The notes beneath the pieces are model-generated. The model did no database searches. It was given only the letters and a program-made list of their open reading frames with translations, and was not told the DNA's origin. Position numbers and translations under genes: made by a program. From Lineus longissimus (taxonomy: Eukaryota; Nemertea; Pilidiophora; Heteronemertea; Lineidae), in NCBI RefSeq assembly GCF_910592395.1, contig NC_088309.1, positions 16,866,599-16,930,598 of the forward strand: a DNA stretch of 64,000 nucleotides, written 5' to 3'. Below, in pieces: positions 42,246 to 52,277 of this stretch; position 1 is the stretch's first letter; every line of letters begins with the position of its first letter.

Positions 42246-44087
42246 AAATTGAGGCACATTGTTCCTAAGGGTGCACAGTTTAGTGTCGACCATAACTGCT
42301 TGGGTTAGTACGAATATTGAAGCCTTTAAAAACTGACAAAATCACATTCCATTCTTTTAGTTTGATGTGTTTTTGAAAAGAAGTTGATACCTCGCCGTCG
42401 GTCATCATGTCGGTATTGGTGCTCTTCACACGCCACTCGGGTGGAATGGTTATTATGTCGACATTCAGTTTAGCTCTATCCTCCCAGTGTTTGGTGAGAA
42501 AGCCAATGCTTCCACTTCAACCAATGTTTTTTGGTCAGTATCGTGACACTATTCAGATGGAATGTTAAATGTTAACTATGAACTCCTGTCGTTTAGAAAA
42601 CCAACTTATGTTCATAAAAGAAGACGGAGACTCAGACTCCATTGACGAAATATCTCATAACAGAGGACCTGTTCGTTCAAAGATCCAATGCAGCTTGTAT
42701 TTTCATGAAAAAAGAACACGCAATGATAAATGTGAAGCATTTAGGTTTAATATTAACACATATTTTTGTGAAATCATACAGTATATATAATAAATTATTT
42801 CAGGAAAACAAGGAATATATCGTTACAACATTGTTCCGTAAAAGAGGATTCGCCCTGACTCGTTATATTCTAATGAATTCCTCGTGAGAATAATTGAACA
42901 CTAGCAATTACCCGTGTAGAGTCGAAGGTTATGTAGTCTCAGGCCTGTTGCAGGCTTTCTGAGACAAAAAGGATGAAAATAAGGATTTTTTCTTCTTCTT
43001 CAATTAAGGACATTTTTAGGAATTTTTCAATTAAAACAAGGAAAAAGTAGGACATTTCACCGGTTGCAGCAAAGGAAAAAAGAGTGGTTTCTTACCTTTA
43101 ATTTGCAAAAAGACCACCTAACTTACTAATAACAACAAAACTTGGACAAAAGCATGATGTTGATGGTTCAAAGTGTCACTGTTGCAGGCCTACTTGACGA
43201 GGATTACATAGGTGGATCAGGCATAGAAGAACTCAAAGTCGAATGAGATCCAGGAGCAGAATCCTTGTCAGTGTAGTGCTTGCAGAAGAACGTGATCAAC
43301 AGCGCGACGGCACTTCTCGAGTCCTCTGAAGAAATAAAAGCTGTGATATATTTTCGTTTGATCGCTTTAATTTTCTTTTTTAATGCAGCCACCACTCAAT
43401 TTATGCTTGCCAAATTTGTTGTTGATAATATAGATAGATAGCTGAAATAATATGGAAATGTTGATTGTTCCCCTGTCATATATACTGCAGAAAAGTAGCT
43501 GCAAATCCGTCCTCTTTTGTGCCGTTAAACTTGTGCTGTCATTCAGAAAATAGCACACTAGACAAAGTATCTTTAAATAAATGATTTTACATGAACTTTG
43601 CAGGTTTTCGCTCTTTTGCAATCTTTAGAAGGACTGGTTGAAAGAACCTCTGCAGCCTTCTCATAGCATTGTGATGGTTACCACTGCTAGCATGACGGAA
43701 TGTCTTGGACCTACCGGCCCCGGAAGTATTCCCGTACGTTGCCCGTCCTCTGCGTCCGGAGTGTACGCATGAGGGAAGCTGTTGCAACCAATTAGGTGAC
43801 CTCAACCAATTAAGTGACCCAACCGAATAAATCACCCAAAATCCACCGATTAAAGCCCGTTACCCACCCCGTTTTGGTTAACCCCCTGTCACCTGATTAA
43901 GTGACCCAAAATCATCCGTCCCCTCCCCAAAGTGACCCAACCGAATTTTCCTTTGGAAAAGTCGTGCGAAGGCCGTCATTCCTGTCATTGCCATAAAATC
44001 CTGAAGCATGTTGGCCAGACTTGACAGTGCCTTTACCATAGTTGGTCATAGTGATTTGGTTAGGCAATGAACCAGCCGAACTGTCCG
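42246..44087. other. Mostly unassigned; two weak minus-strand frames
   Basis: Two minus-strand frames are slightly better than noise. At 43835-43587 the peptide includes SGAGRSKTFRHASSGNHHNA. At 43325-43204 a stretch after a good acceptor (TTTATTTCTTCAG) reads DSRSAVALLITFFCKHYTD and ends in a stop. They could be two exons of one unknown gene, but I cannot find a matching donor. At 43,790-43,940 there are loose repeats of AATTAAGTGACCCAA. Confidence 0.25.
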
Positions 44088-44271
44088 CCCTGTACCACCC
44101 AACGCATTGCATGCAGGAGACGCCCAGACCGCCAGCGAATGTTCCACCTGTCTTCACCCATGTAGCCACTGCTAGGAGATGGAGAAAGACTCTGGTGCGG
44201 ACATCTAGCCAAATTGAGGACCTTGCCCAGGAAAGGATTAGTTAGAGGAAGCTTGTGACAACCTGCTGCGC

Positions 44272-44276
<5 letters not shown>
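44088..44276 (+). pseudogene. Possible LINE ORF2 C-terminal remnant (plus strand)
   Basis: The plus frame reads RRWRKTLVRTSSQIEDLAQE, an in-frame stop, then RKLVTTCCAI just before the trinucleotide run. This resembles the last residues of some LINE ORF2 proteins (W...A.DR..WR), but the match is short. It lies tail-to-tail with LINE-2. Confidence 0.3.

Positions 44277-44304
<28 letters not shown>
44273..44304. repeat. (AAT)n run, probable LINE-2 tail
   Basis: About ten AAT units. Read on the minus strand this is (ATT)n directly after the LINE-2 3' untranslated region (TTTATCAATAAATT), which suits the short-repeat tails of CR1/L2-type LINEs. Confidence 0.75.
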
Positions 44305-44571
44305 TTATTGATAAACCTCCAGTCGGAGCAATAAAACATACATGTGAAAAATTGAACAAACTACAATATACATTAAAATGGAGACAAAATGAACCTAAGA
44401 AGTAAATGGCATTTGGATTTGCGATTGTTTATTGCACTGTTTGATAAGAGTGATCTAATTGAGTCCACAATTCCGTCATGTCTCTTAGGTATTGCCCCAA
44501 AAGCTACCTGTACTGGTGAGAGTCCAAAGCGACACACTCTGTGTATAATAGATCCAGGAACATGGCGCGTG
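44305..44571 (-). pseudogene. LINE-2 ORF2 C-terminal end and 3' UTR
   Basis: The minus frame reads HVPGSIIHRVCRFGLS, GIVDSIRSLLSN and LLLRFILSPF before the stop at about 44,373, followed by about 70 bp of 3' untranslated sequence and the (ATT)n tail. The frame continues on the far side of the foldback element: the codon for R in ALLTR-HVPG is split by the insertion. Confidence 0.7.
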
Positions 44572-45760
44572 TATGGGCGGTTATTACCGCAAATAAAGAC
44601 AAACCAAAGCAAAGACACTTGTGTAGCATATCAAGGACACGTAGATTGATACTCCTGTGTGTGCCACATCAAAGACATCTGGACCATACACCACATCAAA
44701 GATAACGATGCGAAGTCAACAGGCAGCGCCACCGTCTTGGGAAAAGTAAAAACGATTTCGACAACTATAGGTTTTTGTTGATACAGCGACTAGCGGGGAA
44801 AATGCACGTGTTGTTATGTCACTATTGCATCTATTCGTAGTAGACTGTCGTATTTTCAGATCCCCTTTCTTTTCAACATCATCAATCATACTATAGTATA
44901 TCATAACCATGGATAGAGATAAGTTAGAAAACTGTGTCAACCTCCTTCAACAAGTTGTTGGAATAATGGGGAGAGAGGTGGCGAATAACAACAATAGGCC
45001 ATGGGACGAGTGTGAAAAATGTGAAGTTCCGTTTGACAAATTAGCGGGCAAATTGAAAACAGTCGTTTTTGGGTAATATGGGGGTGCCGATTTCAAAATT
45101 CAATTTTTCTCCCGCGTAAAGTTGCACATTAAGTCAGAAATGAGACCGATTACTGTCAAATAAAACAGTTTTTATCCATTTATAGTCCCTATGAAGATCG
45201 TGGGACAGGGTCAAAGTTCACCACTTTTGCCCTTTTTGACCCTCCCTGGGGGGCTCCCACGGTTCGTTAAGGGGACCAAAAACTATGCAATGTTAAAGTA
45301 CCCCCATAGACCTTCATTTTGATACCCATGTTGACATGTTTCGATGACATCAACTTTTTGACCCCTACTTTAATGGGACCATTAGGCCCTATTAAGGGTC
45401 TCAATTCTGACTTAATGTGCAACTTTACGCGGGAGAAAAATTGATTTTTGAAATCAGCACCCCCATATTACACAAAAACGACTGTTTTCAATTTGCCCGC
45501 TAATTTTTCAAACGGAATCCTTTTTCGAGACACATTTTTGCCACTCGTCCCATGGCCTATGTACAACGTCAACAGGCATACGGCCGCCAGCAATCTACAG
45601 TGGCGCCGCCTGTTGACTTCGCATCGTTATCTTTGATGTGGTGTATGGTCCAGATGTCTTTGATGTGGCACACACAGGAGTATCAATCTACGTGTCCTTG
45701 ATATGCTACACAAGTGTCTTTGCTTTGGTTTGTCTTTATTTGCGGTAATAACCGCCCATA
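44572..45760. mobile_element. 1.2-kb foldback element inside LINE-2
   Basis: The outer arms 44572-44735 and 45599-45760 are reverse complements with few differences, starting TATGGGCGGTTATTACCGC. The inner arms 44994-45147 and 45409-45560 also match. Between them the left side holds 258 bp and the right side 38 bp, so the arms are asymmetric. The target duplication is CGCGTG/CGCGTT (44566-44571 and 45761-45766). There is no transposase. A short frame on the left side starts MDRDKLENCVNLL near 44,909; it has no known domain. Confidence 0.85.
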
Positions 45761-46257
45761 CGCGTTAGCAGGGCAATATCTCTGGCCGGGCACTTAACAG
45801 ATAGAATACGTTTTAATAAATTAGTGGTCCTGTCAAATAGTACAGTCTTAGCGTCATCAATGCTAAGCGCCTTAAGCAGTGAACCATGATGAAAGAATTT
45901 AGATAGACCAAAACATTGTTTGATTAAGGAGCCCTGTACCTTATCTAACTTTTTGATATCACCATTACTTAAACATATTGAGTTTAAACCGTAAAAGAGA
46001 GAAGGAGCACACACACTTCTCCAAAGTTCAACCTTAGCCTCTGTATACTAAGACCAGGGTAGCTCAAACCACAGCCGCTCAGACTGTAGTACGCGTTCCT
46101 ACATGATCTAATACGATTTTCCACATGGCGCAAACCGCTGGGGGATTTTTCAAAAGCAACACCTAGAATGTCCAGATAGTCCGAATTCTCCATTACTGTC
46201 CCAGAGAGTGACCATTTGGGGTCGTGTTTAAGGATCTTCTTACCAATAACCATACAC
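45761..46257 (-). pseudogene. LINE-2 ORF2, region after reverse transcriptase
   Basis: The minus frame begins CMVIGKKILKHDPKWSLSG next to the Harbinger target site, continues YLDILGVAFEKS, shifts by one base near 46,040, then reads VELWRSVCAPSLFYG and DIKKLDKVQGSLIKQCFGL. These are typical post-RT segments of CR1/Jockey-like LINEs. It ends DIALLTR at the foldback insertion. Confidence 0.8.
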
Positions 46258-46260
46258 TTG

Positions 46261-46287
46261 GGCCCGTATTCTTGAACCCACCTTTAA
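46261..46287 (+). repeat. Harbinger left terminal inverted repeat
   Basis: This is 27 bp, starting GGCCCGTATTCTTGAACCC, with one mismatch to the right end. Further inside, 46,300-46,470 is dense in ACCTTTA/TAAGG motifs. Confidence 0.95.
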
Positions 46288-46678
46288 ATAGGGCTAAAGT
46301 AGGCCTTTATTAAGGCCACCTTTACTAAGGAGTTCCTTTGTTAAAGGCACCTATAAGAAATGGTATTCAAGAACCACACTTTAACCTCCCTTATGTTAAG
46401 GTCCACCTTTACCTCAAAGTTGCTAAAGGGTCCCTTTGAATAAGGGACACTTTCAATAAGGCTCCCTTTATCCTTATAATGATCTGAGGTAACAGGACGA
46501 TGTCAGTTTTGAAGTCCCGTGTAATAACTATAGTGATTACACTACCATTGTTATATTATGCCGTGGTCTTGATCTGAAGTGAAGTATATGCAGCTAGGCC
46601 TAAATACATGAGAGTTCATTGGGTAGTGCGGCTGTGGAAGCGACAAGTAATTGTACTCAAATTTTGCGGACAACCAAC

Positions 46679-47971
46679 ATGCTGAAAACAGGAAAAACCA
46701 ACGGTTCTCCGGATGACGGCAAAACACAAAAATCGCGTAGACGGTTCAGTGAAATAGAAAAACAGTTACTAATGCAACTGGTCACTAAGGAAAAGCATAT
46801 ACTAGACCAGCGGGAAAATACTACTAAGGTTCTGACTGCCAAAAATGGAGCCTGGGACAGAATCACGAAAACGTTCAATGCGCAGCCAGGTATCAAACCT
46901 TGCGATACTACACAGCTTAAGAAAGTTATCGATAATTTGAAAGTGAAGGCAAAGAAAGACGTTGCACAGGAAAAGAAATGTCGCCAACTGACAGGAGGTG
47001 GATCAATGGATAAAGATTCCGTCGCTGATGATGTATCCCACATGGTAGCATCCTATTGTAGCGAAGTACTCCACCCACTGGATAACGACTTTGACGATGA
47101 TACAGGGTATCATAAACTAGAAGGTAAAGTATTGACTCAATACTATACAGCATTGTTTTAATCGAAATAAATAATCTGCCACATTGTGGTGGCTCATAAC
47201 TGATAACACTCATCACAAAAAGGTAGCACTAATTCGTTCAAATTAATTTTAAACTCTTTTCACTCTTCGTATTAAACTGACAGTCCAATATATGGCTCCG
47301 TTCTCCAAGTACCACGTATCCATCACACACATGATAACTGCATTGAATTTAAGAGCATTAATTAGGGTCCTTTTCCAGCTTTATGGAATTGAAGCCACAA
47401 AAACAAAACTGTTCAGCATTTATCTAGACCAAACGGAAAACTAAAAATGTTTTACTTCTGGCTTAAGCAAGAGGTTTAAAAAGGTCTCTATTGAATCAAA
47501 ATGGCAAATTGAATTCTTCAAAACCTCGGTTTTTCAGCCAAGAAAACAAAGCCATCCGCTGGCGCCGGAAAGCCTGACGACTACGAGGACTCATCTGAAT
47601 CTGATGAACCCCAAGTCATTGAAGAATTAGACGAACCAAACACACCCAAGACTGAAGCCCGCTGTACTCGAAACGTGAAGGAGAGGCCCCGTAGTAAATC
47701 TCCATCAGCCGTAGGCAACCGCGCGAACGCAGTTGATTCAGCTTTGGCAATGCAAAGGGAAGAGCACGAGTTCCAGATGAAGTATCTGGAGAACAAAATT
47801 AAATTTGAAAAAGACGAGCACGAACAACGGATGGAGGTGTTCAGGTTGCAGCAGTCGTTTTGGACGAAGCTGAATAGTCGAGGATTCCAAGCAGTCACAA
47901 TGCCAGGCGCCACAGCCAACAATGCTGTTGATGACTACCAACTATCTTCACCAGTTTATACACAGTTGTAA
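46679..47971 (+). CDS. Harbinger Myb/SANT-like DNA-binding protein, 2 exons
   Basis: Exon 1 runs 46679-47123 (start MLKTGKTNGSPDDGK), with donor GAAG then GTAAAG. Exon 2 starts about 47539 after TTTTTCAG and ends at 47971. Residues about 20-110 form a Myb_DNA-bind_5-like domain (RRRFSEIEKQLLMQLV, AWDRITKTFNAQP, LKKVIDNLKVKAKKD). Exon 2 gives an acidic region (EDSSESDEPQVIEEL) and a long charged helix (REEHEFQMKYLENKI). In Harbinger elements such a protein helps the transposase enter the nucleus and bind the ends; that role is family knowledge. Without splicing, exon 1 reads through to a stop at 47161, so the intron could be optional. The exon 2 frame at the junction should be checked by RNA. 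Confidence 0.75.
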
Positions 47972-48062
47972 TAGGTAAACTTGTTACTTTTGATGCACAA
48001 TTAAATCCCTTTGGTACATTGTACATGAACAGCAGATCAAAATAATTGTCAATAAATTGTGC

Positions 48063-49093
48063 TTATTGAAAATGTTGTTGAACAATTGTTTGTCTGATAG
48101 CAGCACCCATGACATTATCATCCCTATCGACTACAGGGACATCGTCATCCTCAGCCTCAGCCTCTTCACCAACATCTGGCTCCTTCAGATCAATGGCAAT
48201 ATTGTGCAATACTGCAGTCGCAGTGATGACGGACATTGCTGTGTCAAGCTTCACTCTTATACCCTGTTTCAAACACGGAAATTTGCGTTTCCATATACCA
48301 AACATTATTTCAACTGCAGATCTTGTACTCTTGTGTGATCTGTTGTATCGCCTTGGCCAGCTGGGTTCCGAAATGGCGTCATTAAAAATGGTAGGCAAGC
48401 GTAGCCTTTATCTCCAAGCAGAAGGCCTTCGAATTGGCGTTGTTCAAGCTGGAAACAAATCCGGCTGTTATCGAAAATACGTGAATCATGAGTTGACCCC
48501 GGCCATCGATTAACAATGTTGATGAATTTCAGATCTGTATCTGCGATGCCTTGAACATTCAGCGACATGAAACCCTTGCGACATCTATAAATTTCACGTT
48601 CGTCCAAGCTTGGGGCTTCGATGGGCACATGAACTCCGTCAACGCAACCTAGCACATCAGGAAAACCATACTGTTCATAGAATTTCCTTTTATTTTCAAC
48701 AGCTTCCTGTCCAATTGGAAAACGAATTACTTCGGCTCGTTTTCTTGTTAACAGTCCTGAAACCCTTTTAACAAGTCTTGAAGCCGATGGCTGGGACACT
48801 CCTTGCAAATCTCCGTGAACGATCTGAAACGAACCTGTCGCATAGTAACGGAGTGCAACTAGCACTTGGGTCCTTGGTGACATGGGGTGTCCACGATTGT
48901 TCTCAGGTTCCGGGATGTCGTCGCCAATGAAGTGCATCAGCTGGTTAAATCCATCCTTGGTGAACCGAAATCGATCAAAAAAGGCGTCGTCACTGAAATC
49001 ATCCTCTCGAAACTGAGGAAGCAGTGTCCGGATGCGTGGCATACGCATATTGACGTCATAAAGACGCACTAGTCGGTTGACATAATCGCCCAT
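48063..49093 (-). pseudogene. Harbinger DDE transposase, one frameshift
   Basis: This resembles HARBI1-like nucleases. The first frame (49093-48305) has a helix-turn-helix-like region (GVSQPSASRLVKRVSGLL), then the catalytic core: GCVDGVHVPIEAP (first Asp) and RWPGSTHDSRIFDNS (second Asp), then LLGDKGYACLPFLMTPFRNP. The expected continuation, RYNRSHKSTRSAVEIMFG with the catalytic Glu, lies in another frame (48398-48063), so there is a one-base shift near 48,350. The rest, through AVLHNIAIDL and an acidic end, is open. Apart from that shift the gene appears complete. If the shift is real, the protein ends before the third catalytic residue. Confidence 0.9.
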
Positions 49094-49340
49094 CGCTGAG
49101 TTATCAGAAGAGATCCTTCCACATCGGCTACTAAAGGGAGACTAAAGGATACTCCAGACCAACCTTATGTTTAAAGGCCTCCTTACAGCAATTTAAAGCA
49201 TTTCCTGTAATGAAGGAAGGTTCTAGAAATGGCCCAACCTTTGCTTAAGGAAGATACATAAAGGAGTCCTTTAGCCAGAAATAAAGGTTGGTTCTTGAAA
49301 TGAAATTTAGCTAAAGGTTGACTTAAAGTCTCCCTTAGTG

Positions 49341-49367
49341 TTAAAGGAGGGTTCAAGAATACGGGCC
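49341..49367 (-). repeat. Harbinger right terminal inverted repeat
   Basis: This is 27 bp, the reverse complement of the left terminus with one mismatch, followed by TTG. Confidence 0.95.
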
Positions 49368-49370
49368 TTG

Positions 49371-49837
49371 GACTTTTTGATCCCAAAATTAAAACGCCAT
49401 AGTTTTGCGTAGTTCGCGCAAATATTAATTAGATGCTGTAGACCTGGCGCTGTAACACCAAACAAAGTTATATCGTCTGCGTAAGCAAAGCACCTTAGAA
49501 TATAAGCACCAATCCGTAAACCACCAGGGCCCTCGTTGCTGAGGACTCTCAAAAGATCGTCAATGAAAATGTTGAAGAGGAGCGGAGATAGAACACTTCC
49601 CTGCCGGGTTCCTCTGGTTATTGGAAAGGCTGAACTGCTGTAGCCATTCCAGCGGATTTGTGCGTTTGGTGTACCATATAGTTCATACAGAAACATCCAC
49701 TTGTCGACAGAAAATGTATCGATCAGCTTGTAAAAAAGCCCGGCGTGCCATATTTTGTCGAAGCATTTCTCCGCGTCCAAGCTGCATGCATACAGCGTCG
49801 ACTGATGATGATGATTGGGTTGCGGCGTCATACGCAT
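49371..49837 (-). pseudogene. LINE-2 ORF2, reverse transcriptase (5' truncated)
   Basis: On the minus strand: YACSLDAEKCFDKIWHAGLF, TRGTRQGSVLSPLLFNIFID, RCFAYADDITLFGVTAPGL and LWRFNFGIKKSK. The catalytic YADD is intact. The element starts abruptly at about 49,815-49,837 and lacks the endonuclease and the first RT blocks, the usual 5' truncation of LINE insertions. It reads on past the Harbinger element at 46,257. It differs in sequence from LINE-1. Confidence 0.9.
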
Positions 49838-50470
49838 TTGATTATACAGTTACACGTATATTGATTGGTATTGGAGCGTATTGCTATTTATCAATGTACT
49901 TGTGTGACCGAACTTAATTGCATTTCCTGTCCCGTATGATTACTATATACGATTACAACAAGAACAGTATAATTTACATCATAAGTTGATTATATACAGG
50001 TGAAATATCCAACCTTTTTGCATTGATGATTTAATACTCCATCAATTTGACCAATAGATACGTATCAATACAATTGACATACAATTCATTTCCCCTAATT
50101 CGACAGTGATCTATCATCAAACAAAGATACTCGATGCCTGGGGTACAGCTGATTACAGTTATCTCTTATACATGTACCTGCTGAGATATATCGGTGTATA
50201 CTGGCCACATTGGGCTGTACTTGCAATTAAGGTTAAATACATGTAGTTCATGTGTAAAAAAATATCGCGAGAATTATTGTGTGAACGGACATCAGACTTC
50301 AATTGCTGCATAGGTTATCATAAAAGGTACGCTACAGAATTAATAAATATTTCATATACTAAGCATGCTTAATCATACATGTAATGTTACTAGTCATGTT
50401 ATTGACAGGTGACAATATCATAGGATGAAATCCACGCCATGCAACTACTGTAGCCAAACACCTAATGCGG
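49838..50470. other. Unassigned AT-rich stretch
   Basis: I see no gene or repeat. It ends at the 6-bp ATGCGG that may be the left target duplication of the next element. Confidence 0.4.
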
Positions 50471-52077
50471 CTATGGCATGATATATGTTGCAATATTCAA
50501 TAAAAATATTTTTCATGCAATATTGATTTTTGTTCATTCATCGTTTCATTTTTGATGCAATGTTACACTTTTTTATGCAATGTTAAAATTTCCATTCAAT
50601 GTGTGTTCATATTTGATGCAATGTTACATTTCTTTATGCAATGTTTACTCGATAATTGTTCATTCAATATTTCACATTTGATGCAATAATTCACGTTTTT
50701 CATGCAATAATGCTCAAATTTTCATTCGATAGTTGCCCTGATAATTGATCATTCAATGTTTCGTATTCGATTCAATGTTTCTCTTTTTTATGCAATAACG
50801 ATTTCTAAATTTCATAAAATGATCATGTAATATTTGGCAATTTTTCATTCAATGTTGGCGGAAACTTTTTTATTCAATATTTTGCGAAAATATTTATGCG
50901 AAAACTGCATTGTGGGTAATATTAGAAACGCGGACGCTGATTGGCTAATCTCGTGACGGGGAATAAGACAGACGTACCAAAAGCTCCATTGTTGTGTACA
51001 TGCTGTCAATGGCTGTATATGAATGAGACCAAACCATACAATTGTGATTGTCGTGACAGCCTCCCTCCAAGCTCGTATCAAACGACTTTGGAAAAAGTTG
51101 TGTACAATGTGCTAGTGGTATTGTAATCCTTATGAAAATAACTGAAAGAACACAGCTCTTAGATAAAAACACAACTTGTTCTCTTCACACATGGACTCTG
51201 AATCCTTGAAAAGACGCAAGTCACAAATCACAACAAACCCACATGTTTGATTGTTGACAAATACCATATTTGGGTAATGACATCACCAATCTAATTATAA
51301 TATTGTAAACTGGCTTCTGATTGGTTGCTAAGCCAGGTCGCTAGGCAAATACCACATTGCATTATCCAAGATGGTTGCTCTTTAGCAGACAACCAACATG
51401 ACCAAGGTAAACATCATCAAAACCTGCATTTTCTAACAGAATCCAATCAGTTAAAGACTTAATTACTAGTTTAACTGATAAATAAACACATATAGCTCAT
51501 ATATATTACAGTATATCGCTCCTATTCCACTACATGAGATTAGCCAATCAGCGTTTTCGTTTCTAAGATTACCCACAATGCAGTTTTTGCATAAATATTT
51601 TCACAGAGTATTGAAAGAAAAAGGTTGCGCCAACATTGAATGAATAATTGCCAAATATTGCATGAAAATTTAATCGTAATTGCATGAAGAAAATTGAAAA
51701 CAATCCATCAAATATGAAACTTTGAATGCATATTATCGAATGAAAATTTGAACATTGCATGAAAAAAAAGTGTAACATTGCACCAAAAATAAAACGATGA
51801 ATGAACAATTATCAGGGCAATTATCAAATGAAAGTTTGAATATTGAATGAAAAAAGTGAAACATAGCATCAAATATGAAACATTGAATGAACAATTATGG
51901 AGTAAACATTGCATAAAGAAATGTAACATTGCATCAAATATGAACACACATTGAATGGAAATTTTAACATTGCATAAAAAAGTGTAACATTGCATCAAAA
52001 ATGAAACGATGAATGAACAAAAATCAATATTGCATGAAAAATATTTTTATTGAATATTGCAACATATATCATGCCAC
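50471..52077. mobile_element. 1.6-kb inverted-repeat (foldback) element
   Basis: The left arm (about 50,471-50,955) and right arm (about 51,536-52,077) are reverse complements at moderate identity. Both start GGCATGATATATGTTGCAAT and end near ACCCACAATGCAGTTTT plus ATTGGCTAAT. The arms are built from degenerate direct copies of ATGCAATGTTACATTT and CATTCAATGTTT. The spacer (about 580 bp) has no supported gene. ATGCGG occurs at 50465-50470 and 52078-52083 as a candidate target duplication; it is short and the ends are slightly asymmetric. Confidence 0.75.
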
Positions 52078-52225
52078 ATGCGGGCCTTGCAAATATGGCA
52101 AATTTGATAATATTAATCAAATCTGGCAGAAATGATATTCGTGCAGAATCAGTAAAAATAAAAAACTCTTTCATGCGAGTATAGAATCAGTGAGCTTTTG
52201 GCGCGTAGAAAAAGCAGAAAAAGAT

Positions 52226-52277
52226 GATTGGTGGTGGTGGTGGTGGTGGTGGGTTGTGGGGCGGGGGGGGGGGGGGT
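52226..52277. repeat. (TGG)n and poly-G tract
   Basis: Seven or more TGG units are followed by a run of about 14 G. It is purine-rich, may form G-quadruplexes, and is prone to assembly error. Confidence 0.85.

Larger units (their letters stand above)
46261..49367. mobile_element. PIF/Harbinger DNA transposon, complete 3.1 kb
   Basis: The terminal inverted repeats are GGCCCGTATTCTTGAACCC(A/T)CCTTTAA (46261-46287 and 49341-49367), with one mismatch in 27 bp. The target duplication is the 3-bp TTG (46258-46260 and 49368-49370), as expected for this superfamily. Inside are two convergent genes: a Myb/SANT-like protein (plus) and a DDE transposase (minus). The ends contain many copies of CCTTTA/TAAAGG, candidate protein binding sites. 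It interrupts LINE-2, whose frame is continuous across the insertion (FGIKKSK to CMVIGKK). Confidence 0.95.

Noticed and set aside
42011-42259. Low-complexity proteins read from both strands of the palindrome array
   Set aside because: A palindromic DNA unit opens frames on both strands by itself; there is no start context or splice support.
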